Shown here: piece by piece, positions 1-6,387 of the stretch | Layout: each line of letters opens with the position of its first letter | Position numbering within the stretch: the stretch's first letter is position 1 | Assembly: GCA_964461295.1 (NCBI GenBank) | Contig: CAYWTX010000528.1 | Span: forward strand, 1-11,826 | Source: CAYWTX01 sp964461295 | GTDB taxonomy: Bacteria > Planctomycetota > Phycisphaerae > SM23-33 | Direction: 5' to 3' | DNA: 11,826 nt | Notes under the pieces: model-generated | Told to the model about the DNA's origin: nothing | Seen by the model: only the letters and a program-made list of their open reading frames with translations | Database searches by the model: none | Made by a program: the position numbers and the translations under genes

Positions 1-568
1 CGTAGCGGGCCAGCAGCGACCACCGCGCCGCCGCGCCCATCGCCGACGTGTCCGACCCCTCCGCCAGCCAGTCGCGCCACCGCACCTGCACTCGCGCCGC
101 GCCGAGCACCTCCTCGGCGACCGCCGCCAGCAGCCGGCACCGCTCGATGGGCACGTACTGCTGGTGGTACGGGTCGGCCGAGATGCCCAGCGTCCCCATT
201 CCCGCGGCGTCCAGCGCCCGCAGGCGTTCGACGGCCTCGGCGCGATCGCCGGCCCAGTACGCGTTGGTCTCCACCTTGTCCAGCGCGCCCAGCCCGGCGG
301 CCCGCGCCCGGCGGCAGGCTTCGATCAGCCGCGGCCAGTCGCCGAACGGCTCGCCGCCGGTGAGGTGAATGCGGCAGCCGCGCGGGCTGGCCGAGGCCAG
401 GCTTTCCCACACGGCCAGGGCCTGCTCGACGGTCATTTCCTCGCGACGCGCGGGCGAGCAGCACAGGTAGCATGACGCGCAGCGGGCGTTGCACCAATAC
501 GTGAGAACCAGCCCGGCGAAGCTCCAGTGCTTCACGGGCATCGGCTCGTCCCGGCGGCGAGGAAACAT
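1..568 (-). CDS. Radical SAM domain protein, N-terminal part (runs off left edge)
   Basis: The reading frame opens at an ATG (566-568, complement) and continues for 189 codons without a stop to the window edge, so the C-terminus is missing. Residues 26-33 read CNARCASC, the CxxxCxxC motif that binds the 4Fe-4S cluster of radical SAM enzymes, followed by extra cysteines at 36 and 37. GGEP at residues 71-74 is the usual SAM-binding motif of the family. ETNAYW (100-105) and ISADPYHQQYVP (129-140) fit later strands of the barrel. The substrate cannot be told. The N-terminus does not look like the heme enzymes AhbC or AhbD, even though an AhbA-AhbB gene lies in this window. The gene is divergent from the DUF1080 gene. 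No Shine-Dalgarno sequence is visible before the ATG, and a TAGAAT box sits only about 7 bases upstream. I am sure of the superfamily but not of the function. Confidence 0.9.
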   Translation of the reverse strand, partial: MFPRRRDEPMPVKHWSFAGLVLTYWCNARCASCYLCCSPARREEMTVEQALAVWESLASASPRGCRIHLTGGEPFGDWPRLIEACRRARAAGLGALDKVETNAYWAGDRAEAVERLRALDAAGMGTLGISADPYHQQYVPIERCRLLAAVAEEVLGAARVQVRWRDWLAEGSDTSAMGAAARWSLLARY

Positions 569-575
569 GAAACCG

Positions 576-581
576 ATTCTA
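576..581 (-). promoter_or_regulatory. Possible -10 box for a leaderless radical SAM transcript
   Basis: On the minus strand this hexamer reads TAGAAT, one mismatch from TATAAT. Its distance from the ATG at 568 (7 bases) would put the transcription start at or beside the start codon. This agrees with the lack of a Shine-Dalgarno sequence. No -35 element is recognisable, so this is a weak call. Confidence 0.25.
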
Positions 582-646
582 CGCCAAACACGCGACCGAT
601 TCTTCCCAGCATTCCGCCCGCCGGTCCGTTCTCCCGCCGGCGCGGT

Positions 647-652
647 TATACT
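647..652 (+). promoter_or_regulatory. Candidate -10 box of the DUF1080 gene
   Basis: TATACT matches the sigma-70 -10 consensus at five of six positions and stands out in very GC-rich DNA, 68 bases upstream of the ATG at 721. No convincing TTGACA-like -35 sequence is seen at the right spacing. Confidence 0.45.
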
Positions 653-707
653 TCCATGTCGCTCCCCGGCCGCCTCGGCAGCCGGCGGAGCATTTCCTCC
701 AACACGC

Positions 708-714
708 AAAGGAG
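708..714 (+). promoter_or_regulatory. Ribosome binding site of the DUF1080 gene
   Basis: AAAGGAG lies six bases before the ATG at 721. It is a near-ideal Shine-Dalgarno sequence and fixes the start of the gene. Confidence 0.85.
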
Positions 715-720
715 CATCGT

Positions 721-1878
721 ATGAACGCGAAGTCGATTGGCAGACTCCGTCTTGTCGCGGCCGTCGCCGCACTGTTTGTCCTGGCCGCCAACCTCTCGCT
801 GGCCGGTCCGGACCCCAAGCAAGTCAAGCCGGCCGAGGCGAAGAAGCCCGAGGCCAAGCCGGCCGCGAAGCCCGCGGCCAAGAAGGACCCCGTCTTCACC
901 TCGGCCGAGCAGGCCGCCAGGGACTGCCCCGACTTCAACGTGCAGGGCGAGTACGAGGGCACGGCCGGCGGCGCGAAGATCGGCATCCAGGTGATCGCGC
1001 TGGGCGACGGCAACTACCAGGCCGTGGTCTGCCCTGGCGGGTTGCCCGGCGCCGGCTGGGACGGCAAGAACAAGATTCTCCTGGCCGGGGCCACCAAGGA
1101 CGGCAAGGTGTCATTCGAGCCCGTCAAGGGCGCTCGCAAGTACCTGGCCGGGCCGCCGGCGGACTTCAGCGCGACGTCGAAGTTCCCCCCCGAGGGGCAG
1201 AAGGACTGGACCGGCGAGATCGCCGGCGGCAAGTTCACGGGCAAGACCGATGACGGCAAGGACGTCGCCGCCAAACGCGTCCTGCGGGAAAGCCCCACGC
1301 TGGGCGCCAAGGCCCCCGAAGGCGCCGCCGTCCTCTTCGATGGCACAAACACGACGGCGTGGGAAGGCGGGCGCCTCGACCCCAACACCAAACTGCTGAA
1401 CACCGACGGCAAGGACATCAAGACCAAGGGCAAGTACACCAACTACACCATGCACGTCGAGTTCATGCTGCCGTTCCGGCCCTTCGCCCGCGGACAGGGG
1501 CGCGGCAACAGCGGCTTCTATCAGGTCGACCTCTATGAGGTGCAGATCCTGGACAGCTTCGGCCTGGACGGCAAGAACAATGAATGCGGCGGCGTCTATA
1601 CCAAGGCCGAGCCGAAGGTGAACATGTGCCTGCCTCCACTTCAATGGCAGACCTACGACGTGGATTTCGCCAGCGCGGTGATGGACGGCACGACGGTGAA
1701 ATCGCCGGCCACCATGACGCTCAAGCACAACGGCGTGGTGATCCACGAGAACCTCCGGATCAACGGCAAGACCGGCGGCAGCCGCGGCGACGCCGAAGGC
1801 ACGCCCGGGCCCATGAAGCTCCAGGGCCACGGCAACCCGCTACAGTTCCGCAACATCTGGATCGTGGAGAAGAAGTGA
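721..1878 (+). CDS. Secreted DUF1080 (3-keto-disaccharide hydrolase fold) protein
   Basis: A 385-residue protein. Residues 1-28 form a signal peptide (basic start, hydrophobic core, LSLA before the likely cut). A Lys/Ala/Pro-rich linker runs from about 33 to 56. A first conserved region spans about 70-190, with DFNVQGEYEG at 71-80 and GGLPGAGWDG at 106-115. The DUF1080 (PF06439) domain fills 203-383. It opens with AVLFDGTNTTAWEGG, has NSGFYQ (263-268), YEVQILDS (272-279), NECGGVY (287-293) and WQTYD (309-313) in the middle, and closes with GHGNPLQFRNIWI. Known members of the fold act on glycans (3-keto-disaccharide hydrolysis), and the family is strongly expanded in planctomycetes. Export suggests extracytoplasmic sugar processing here, but the substrate is unknown. 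The gene has its own promoter region and a terminator-like hairpin downstream, so it is probably monocistronic. Confidence 0.9.
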   Translation: MNAKSIGRLRLVAAVAALFVLAANLSLAGPDPKQVKPAEAKKPEAKPAAKPAAKKDPVFTSAEQAARDCPDFNVQGEYEGTAGGAKIGIQVIALGDGNYQAVVCPGGLPGAGWDGKNKILLAGATKDGKVSFEPVKGARKYLAGPPADFSATSKFPPEGQKDWTGEIAGGKFTGKTDDGKDVAAKRVLRESPTLGAKAPEGAAVLFDGTNTTAWEGGRLDPNTKLLNTDGKDIKTKGKYTNYTMHVEFMLPFRPFARGQGRGNSGFYQVDLYEVQILDSFGLDGKNNECGGVYTKAEPKVNMCLPPLQWQTYDVDFASAVMDGTTVKSPATMTLKHNGVVIHENLRINGKTGGSRGDAEGTPGPMKLQGHGNPLQFRNIWIVEKK

Positions 1879-2015
1879 CCCAGCCGGTCGGACAGATCGT
1901 CGGCACGCGCGCGATTTGCCCCTCGCCGGAACAAATCTTAGCTTCCTGATAGTCCGGGCGAATGTGCCTCGGGTGGAAAGGATCCGCTGAGCCTGTCCGG
2001 GGTAGTCACGAGTTT

Positions 2016-2058
2016 GGCGCCGAGGACGGTTGCGTGCCGCCTCGGCGCCTCTCTTTTT
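2016..2058 (+). terminator. Intrinsic terminator-like hairpin after the DUF1080 gene
   Basis: GGCGCCGAGG (2016-2025) pairs perfectly with CCTCGGCGCC (2040-2049). An inner CGG/CCG pairing after one bulged A closes a 7-base loop. The stem is followed by TCTCTTTTT (2050-2058). The T-run is on the plus strand only, so it serves the DUF1080 transcript, although it lies about 140 bases after that gene's stop codon. Confidence 0.65.
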
Positions 2059-2060
2059 CC

Positions 2061-2148
2061 GGCATGGTTCAGGTCCGGGTGGCGCAACTCTCCGAGTTGC
2101 GGCTGCCGGAATCCACAACTCCGATGAGGCGTGCTGCCAGGAAGCGGC
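2061..2148 (+). repeat. 88-bp dispersed repeat, copy 1
   Basis: This segment aligns without gaps to the reverse complement of 11676-11763: about 66 of 88 positions match, and 44 of the first 51. Both copies begin GGCATGGT and end GGAAGCGGC. Copy 1 contains a perfect GCAACTC-TCC-GAGTTGC hairpin, which is only partly kept in copy 2. In both cases the repeat lies downstream of a gene in the direction of transcription. No open frame is shared convincingly. Confidence 0.75.
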
Positions 2149-2168
2149 ACTCAGCGATTCTTTCACAA

Positions 2169-2192
2169 ACTCTCAGCCTTTCAGGCTGAAGA
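2169..2192. repeat. Small palindrome, possible minus-strand terminator
   Basis: CTC-TCAGCCT, loop TTC, AGGCTGA-(A)-GAG makes a ten-pair stem with one bulge. Read on the minus strand it is followed by TTTGTG, a poor U-tract. It lies about 130 bases beyond the stop of the kinase-like gene and could weakly terminate that transcript or be a dispersed palindrome. Confidence 0.4.
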
Positions 2193-2322
2193 GCGGACAC
2201 CGGCTCACCGGGCCAGCGCGCAAAGCGATACTGTTCTTCGTTTGCCGTGTCTTGAGCGGTACCCGGATCCACAGAATCCCTGTAACGCTGCCACAGTGTC
2301 AAACTGGGTAGACTGTGCGATC

Positions 2323-4953
2323 TCACTTTCTCGGCTTCGGCGGCGATGCGTGCGCTTCGACCGCCACCGAGCCCAGCGTCGCCATCAGCGTGAACAGGAA
2401 CACCTGCCACAGCAACGTTCCCACCATCCCCTCGCCCGGCACGCCCCCGGCCGTCGCCGCCGCCAGCGCCAGGTGAGCCGCCCAGCTTGCCACGCCCAGC
2501 ACCGCCCCGGTGAGGATGCCCAGGAGGATTCGCGGGGACGCCCTCAGCCCGCCGGCCAGGGCGACGACGGCGCCGCTCGCCGCCAGCGCCACGCCCAGGT
2601 ACGCCGGCCAGACGTTCCGGATCGTGGGCAGCGCGCCCCAGTGCGCCCAGCAGCCCAGGTCCACCGCGGCCAGGACCGCGGCGCCGGCGGCGACCGTCGC
2701 GGCCGCGTGCCACCGCCGCGCCGGCAGGGGCTCGCGTGCCTTGGCTGCCTCACGCATGCGGCGGCGGATCGTGAGGGGGTAGTTGTAGAACAGGTCGAAC
2801 ACGGCGTGTTCCAGCAGCGCCCCGCGCTCGCCGAACACCGGCACGACGTGCACCGCGCTCGTCGCCCAGTGGGCCGCCATGAAGCGGGCCAGCTCCGGAT
2901 AGCGGTAGGCCATCTGGATGGGGAACGCCAGGTAGCCAACGCCCTTGAAGAACGCCAGCGACAGCGCGATGCCGTAGTCGCGGATGTTTCGTTCGCGAAT
3001 GACCAGGTACACCACGTACAGCCCGCGGACCAGCGAGCCCGGCGAGATCGGAATGACCTGGAACGCCATGAACACCGCGCCCGTGTACAACCGTCGCTCT
3101 TCCGGCGGCAAATGCGGATGCGTAAAATAGTACCACGCCGCGACGATCACCCACACCACCTCCGACAGCGGCAGCGTGGCTACGTGCACCGCCAGGCTCT
3201 TGAGGTACTTCTGGATGAACGGCTCGCCCACGCGCGACAGGATCCGCTCGGCGTCCTCGTCGCTCAGCACGTGGTTGCGCCGCCCCTCGGCCACCATGTC
3301 GCGCAGCCACTGCGCCCGCGCCGCGGCGTTGAAGAACAGCCGCACCGGCCTCACGAAAACGTACGCCAACTTCTGCCTCGCCCACGCGCCGTCCGTGAGC
3401 ATGCGGTGCAGGGGGCCCGGCAGGAATGACAGCGCCAGGTGACCCAGGAACCGCGGCAGGCTTGTCGCCGCCGCGCGGGCCGACGCTGCGCCGATCCGCC
3501 CGCTCCGGTGCCAACCAATGGCCTTCTCGGCCGCTCGGGCACGCACCGCTCGTCCCAGGTACCCGCCGCCCCCCAGCAGCGCGCCGTGATGGGCTCGCCA
3601 GCCGGCATGGCCCCACACCTTCCGCGCCAGCCCGCCCAGGATCGGCAGCAGGCCCAGCATCCAGAACACGGCCGACTTGACGCGGCTGCGGCGCAGCCGC
3701 TGCTCGGCCTGGTCGTCGATGATGTTCCGCACGCGCCACCCGGTCACCGACGCCTGCCCGATCTGCCGCCACAGCTTCGCGCTGTACAGCAGCCGCACGT
3801 GATGCCCGGTGACGTCCAGCTGGCTGTCGCGGTACTCGGCGTCGACGGTCTTCAGTTCGGCCAGGGCCTCGCCCATGTCGGCGAAGCTCTCGGCGTGCTC
3901 GTCGATGAATCGGTCCAGCTTGCCCACGTCGCCACGGTCGAACTGCACCAGCCGTCCGCGGCGCAGCCCGCGGAGGATCAGCCCGAAGTCGCCCGGACTC
4001 ATCGGCAGCAGCGCCAGCAGCGCCAGCCCGGCGCGGAAATCCAGGGCCGTAAGCCCGCCCGCGGGATCGTCGTCGAACTCGCTCCGCTTGAGCACGTTGG
4101 GCTGGCTCTTGCAGGTCCACCATTCGTACTGGCGGGCCAGTTCCGCGGCGCCCATCTCGTGCAGCAGGCGGACGAAGTCCGCCATGAACCGCTTCTTCGC
4201 CAGGTACTCCGCCGACCCCTGCTCACGTCCCCTCCCTCCAGGGCTGGTCACTTCAGTGACCGGCTCTGTGTCCCCTGCCGCCTTCGCCCTCCTGCCTCTG
4301 CCGATCAGGTGATCGTCCACCTCGAACCGCCACGTGCGCCCTTCCAGCCACTCGCTGACTTCGCCGCACGCGCCCAGCAGCGGGTCCACGAACGTCGCCA
4401 GCACGTCGCGCACGGCCTGCTCGCCGCCCATCCGCACGCCCGCCCCGCGACGAATGAACTTCACCCACAGCGCCCCCGCCCGCGCCGCAGCCGGGTTCAC
4501 CTGCTGCTGAAAGCTCGACTGGAAGCCCACCGCGTACAGCGCGTTGCGGAATGCCCGCGAGAACCGCGAAGGCGGAATGAGAATCTTCACCGCCAGCGGG
4601 CGACCGATCTCGAGTCCCGGAATGACCGATGCCGGCCCCGCGCCAACGCCGCTGCCTTCATCCCGCGCCGTCGCCAACGGACGGCCTGCCTCCCGGCGGT
4701 CTTCCTCCCCTCCCGCGATCTCCTCAATCCTCGTCGCGCGTGCCCGGTAGACCTGCCCCGCAAACCCGCCGCCGATGAACTTCTCGACCTCCAGCCGCAC
4801 GCGGGCCCGCCGGGCCGGCATCACGCCCGTGACGTCGTACGTCAGCAGGTCGCCGGGGTCGTAGCGATCCACCCGCATCGGGCGAAGGACGCCTGCCTCC
4901 CGGAACCTCTCCCGCAACTCGCCGATGACCTCGACCGAATACTCAACGCCCAT
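2323..4953 (-). CDS. Uncharacterised membrane protein with kinase-like N-terminal domain
   Basis: An 876-residue protein, counted from the ATG at 4951-4953. That start is preferred because GGAGAG lies just upstream; an in-frame ATG at 5001 has no such site. The N-terminal half shows kinase-like landmarks in order: a Gly-rich loop IGGGFAGQVY (60-69), a VAIK-like lysine K123 in LAVKIL, the phrase EWLEGRTW (201-208), QPNVL (284-288, compare the PxN of a catalytic loop) and ALDF (303-306, compare DFG). No clear HRD-type aspartate is seen, so it could be a pseudokinase or an ABC1/UbiB-like atypical kinase. Two low-complexity loops (about 78-115 and 217-247) interrupt this part. Hydrophobic, probably membrane-spanning segments lie near 428-447, 592-610, 622-652, 660-680, 749-768, 780-802, 808-830 and 843-863. 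It is probably the last gene of the minus-strand run. The function is not known, and the kinase assignment is inference. Confidence 0.8.
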   Translation of the reverse strand: MGVEYSVEVIGELRERFREAGVLRPMRVDRYDPGDLLTYDVTGVMPARRARVRLEVEKFIGGGFAGQVYRARATRIEEIAGGEEDRREAGRPLATARDEGSGVGAGPASVIPGLEIGRPLAVKILIPPSRFSRAFRNALYAVGFQSSFQQQVNPAAARAGALWVKFIRRGAGVRMGGEQAVRDVLATFVDPLLGACGEVSEWLEGRTWRFEVDDHLIGRGRRAKAAGDTEPVTEVTSPGGRGREQGSAEYLAKKRFMADFVRLLHEMGAAELARQYEWWTCKSQPNVLKRSEFDDDPAGGLTALDFRAGLALLALLPMSPGDFGLILRGLRRGRLVQFDRGDVGKLDRFIDEHAESFADMGEALAELKTVDAEYRDSQLDVTGHHVRLLYSAKLWRQIGQASVTGWRVRNIIDDQAEQRLRRSRVKSAVFWMLGLLPILGGLARKVWGHAGWRAHHGALLGGGGYLGRAVRARAAEKAIGWHRSGRIGAASARAAATSLPRFLGHLALSFLPGPLHRMLTDGAWARQKLAYVFVRPVRLFFNAAARAQWLRDMVAEGRRNHVLSDEDAERILSRVGEPFIQKYLKSLAVHVATLPLSEVVWVIVAAWYYFTHPHLPPEERRLYTGAVFMAFQVIPISPGSLVRGLYVVYLVIRERNIRDYGIALSLAFFKGVGYLAFPIQMAYRYPELARFMAAHWATSAVHVVPVFGERGALLEHAVFDLFYNYPLTIRRRMREAAKAREPLPARRWHAAATVAAGAAVLAAVDLGCWAHWGALPTIRNVWPAYLGVALAASGAVVALAGGLRASPRILLGILTGAVLGVASWAAHLALAAATAGGVPGEGMVGTLLWQVFLFTLMATLGSVAVEAHASPPKPRK
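4246..4261. repeat. Palindrome inside the kinase-like gene
   Basis: GGTCACT-TC-AGTGACC is a perfect 7-bp inverted repeat with a 2-base centre. It encodes part of a Thr/Gly-rich loop (about residues 230-240) in a segment that looks dispensable, so it may be an in-frame repeat insertion. No second copy of this palindrome was seen in the window. Confidence 0.4.
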
Positions 4954-4957
4954 GCAT

Positions 4958-4963
4958 CTCTCC
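4958..4963 (-). promoter_or_regulatory. Ribosome binding site of the kinase-like gene
   Basis: On the minus strand GGAGAG ends four bases before the ATG at 4953. It decides in favour of this start, which begins MGVEYSVEVI, over the in-frame upstream ATG at 5001. Confidence 0.65.
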
Positions 4964-5047
4964 GGCTGTCGTCTCGGCCCGCCCGGCGGGCGAGCGCCCA
5001 CCCTATATCGGCACGGGCGGGGATTTCCGCAAACACTTCCAGCCTAC

Positions 5048-5067
5048 CCAAGGCAGGCGCCCTGCTT
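5048..5067. repeat. Hairpin just after the ahbAB stop codon
   Basis: CAA(G)GCAGG-CGC-CCTGCTTG forms an eight-pair stem with one bulged G, three bases beyond the ahbAB stop (minus-strand sense). No U-tract follows, so an mRNA 3'-end stabiliser or a dispersed palindrome is likelier than a terminator. Confidence 0.35.
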
Positions 5068-5070
5068 GCG

Positions 5071-6171
5071 CTACCGGCGCGTCGCTTCCCACTTCTCTTC
5101 CTCGCCGCTGTAGAGGCGAACGGCGCGCTTCTTGTACTCCCGCTGCGTCCACAGGTCGCTGCGGCGGGCCAGGCCCGTCAGGGCGAAGATCGCGTCGGCC
5201 GCCATCTCGCATTCCTCCCGGCTGCGGCCATGGATCATCGTGTAGAGGTTGTACGGCCAATCGGGCAGGGCGGGGCGAAGGTAGCAGTGGCTGACGGCGG
5301 GCGATTGAGCGGCGGCTCGACCGGCGGCGTCGGCGTCGGCGTCGGCCACCTGCCAGGCGACCAGGAGGTTAGCCTTCGCGCCGGCGGCGGCGTGGCGCAG
5401 CATGGCCGCGTAGCGGCGCATCCAGCCGGCGGCGAGGAAGTCGGCCCCGTGAATCAGGAGCACGTCGGGGTCGAGGGACTCGGCGGCGGCGATGGCGGCG
5501 AAGGGGTCGCGCCGCGCGGGCAGGTCGATCTGCAAGGCGCGGATGGCGCGAACCTGCTCCTCGGTGGGAGAAGAACTGCGTACGCCGGATTCGTGTTTGG
5601 GTGCCGCGGCTGCGCTGTTTGCGGCCGTGGCGCCCAGAGTTGCCTCTTCCTCCTGCTGCCTTCCTCCTGCTGCCTGCTGCCTTTCTTCGGCCTCCCCGCC
5701 TTCGGCGTCCAGTTCGCCGGTGGCGGCGTCGAAGCGGACCTGGAGCTTGTAGCGGCGGACCGTGGGCAGCAGACCGTGCCACTGGGCGTGAGCCTCCCGG
5801 GCCAGCACCTCGGCCGTGCGCTCCAGGCCCAACCGGCTGCGGGGCGAGACGGCCAGCGTCAGCCAGAGGTTCACCGCGTCCGACCGGGCGTAGCAGTGCG
5901 ACACGCCGGGGTGGCCGGCGGCGATCTGCCCGGCGCGGTCGAGTTCGGCCGCGGGGACGCGCATGGCGACCAGGGCTCGCCGGTAGCCGACGGCGGCGGC
6001 CTCGAAAACGCCGGCAATCTCGCGAATGAGCCCTTCGGCGCGGGCGGACTCGATGGCGGCCAGGACGTCGGCCTCCCGGCAGGCGACCTCGGCCGCGAGA
6101 AGCTCGTACGGTTCGCGCACGAGCGGCAGGTCACGCTGAAGGCGGTTGAGGATCAACTCGCGTGCGGTCAT
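5071..6171 (-). CDS. ahbAB: Fused siroheme decarboxylase AhbA-AhbB
   Basis: A 366-residue protein from the ATG at 6169-6171; GGAA upstream is a weak ribosome site, and an in-frame ATG at 6183 is the alternative. It contains two tandem AsnC/Lrp-like halves. The first (about 1-150) starts with a winged-helix-like segment, LNRLQRDLPLVREPY, and carries VSHCYAR (90-96) and NLWLTL. The second (about 204-357) has IDLPARRDPFAAIA, then VSHCYLRP, DWPYNLYTMIHG and EECE, which is the AhbB signature. AhbA and AhbB are normally separate, homologous subunits that decarboxylate siroheme at C12 and C18 to 12,18-didecarboxysiroheme, in the siroheme route to heme (or in d1 heme synthesis as NirDLGH). Here they are fused. 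The linker (about 150-203) is Gln/Gly/Ala/Ser-rich and contains repeat-derived DNA. Automated annotation may wrongly call this gene a transcriptional regulator. The downstream enzymes AhbC and AhbD are not in the window. Confidence 0.85.
   Translation of the reverse strand: MTARELILNRLQRDLPLVREPYELLAAEVACREADVLAAIESARAEGLIREIAGVFEAAAVGYRRALVAMRVPAAELDRAGQIAAGHPGVSHCYARSDAVNLWLTLAVSPRSRLGLERTAEVLAREAHAQWHGLLPTVRRYKLQVRFDAATGELDAEGGEAEERQQAAGGRQQEEEATLGATAANSAAAAPKHESGVRSSSPTEEQVRAIRALQIDLPARRDPFAAIAAAESLDPDVLLIHGADFLAAGWMRRYAAMLRHAAAGAKANLLVAWQVADADADAAGRAAAQSPAVSHCYLRPALPDWPYNLYTMIHGRSREECEMAADAIFALTGLARRSDLWTQREYKKRAVRLYSGEEEKWEATRR
5325..5347. repeat. Hexanucleotide tandem repeat in ahbAB
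   Basis: About four copies of GGCGTC encode the run ADADADA in the AhbB half. The unit is two codons long, so changes in copy number would keep the reading frame. Confidence 0.6.
5611..5636 (-). repeat. Short dispersed repeat inside ahbAB linker (copy of 11598-11623)
   Basis: On the minus strand this reads CTGGGCGCCACGGC followed by CGCAAACAGCGC. It matches the segment upstream of ispD at about 23 of 26 positions. Here it is translated as LGATAANSA, in the linker between the AhbA and AhbB halves; upstream of ispD the same frame would read LGATAVNSA. Confidence 0.6.
5646..5680. repeat. 14-bp tandem repeat in the ahbAB linker
   Basis: CTTCCTCCTGCTGC occurs twice head-to-tail, followed by a half unit CTGCTGC. 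On the coding strand it gives a Gln/Gly/Arg/Glu-rich stretch. The unit is not a multiple of three, so gain or loss of a copy would shift the frame between the two enzyme halves. Confidence 0.75.
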
Positions 6172-6212
6172 ACGAGATTCCATACTGTTGGCCGGCGCTG
6201 CGCCCGGTCCGT

Positions 6213-6358
6213 GGCGAGAGACCACGAATCACACGAATTCAGGCGAACTACACGAAAAAGGGATGAATCCGGCAGGGACGAAGATGAGACTGCTTCCCCT
6301 GCCCCTCCCTCCCATTCGTGTGATTCGTCTTTCCCGTTCGTGTAATTCGCGGTCTCTC
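6213..6358. repeat. Long inverted-repeat element with four CGAAYYACACGAA cores
   Basis: The left arm (6213-6265) and the reverse complement of the right arm (6309-6358) align over about 50 bases, sharing GAGAGACC, then CGAAT-ACACGAA, then a second ACACGAA. The 13-base core occurs at 6225-6237 and 6244-6256 on the plus strand and at 6315-6327 and 6337-6349 on the minus strand. The loop is about 43 bases. The element fills the space between the small membrane-protein gene and ahbAB. It encodes nothing recognisable. Confidence 0.8.
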
Positions 6359-6387
6359 CCACACATGGCGCCCAACGTCTGGCACCG

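Larger units (their letters stand above)
1879..2322. other. Convergent intergenic region, no gene seen
   Basis: These 444 bases separate the 3' ends of the DUF1080 gene (plus) and the kinase-like gene (minus). I find no open frame with coding character or a ribosome site. The region holds a strong hairpin with a T-run (2016-2058), an 88-bp dispersed repeat (2061-2148), a second hairpin (2169-2192) and a weak CACAGT/ACTGTG inverted repeat (2292-2317). Confidence 0.7.

Noticed and set aside
1..568. Radical SAM protein as AhbC, AhbD or NirJ, completing the siroheme-to-heme pathway
   Set aside because: The sequence around the cysteine motif (TYWCNARCASCYLCC) and the DPYHQQYVP segment do not fit those families as I know them, and the gene is distant and on a separate transcript from ahbAB.
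2131..3429. Plus-strand open frame overlapping the convergent gap and the kinase-like gene
   Set aside because: It starts inside a dispersed repeat, has Arg/His/Gln-rich antisense composition and no ribosome site of note.
5071..6171. Lrp/AsnC transcriptional regulator
   Set aside because: The winged-helix-like starts occur in AhbA/AhbB too; the duplicated VSHCY.R and the WPYNLYTMIHG signature identify siroheme decarboxylase.
3439..6345. A 968-codon open frame on the plus strand
   Set aside because: It is antisense to the kinase-like gene and ahbAB, is Arg/Pro/His/Gln-rich without family motifs, and exists because high-GC genes leave long stop-free frames on the opposite strand.
6213..6358. 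CRISPR array
   Set aside because: The four cores are only 13 bases long, two per strand in inverted orientation, with no regular spacers and no cas genes.
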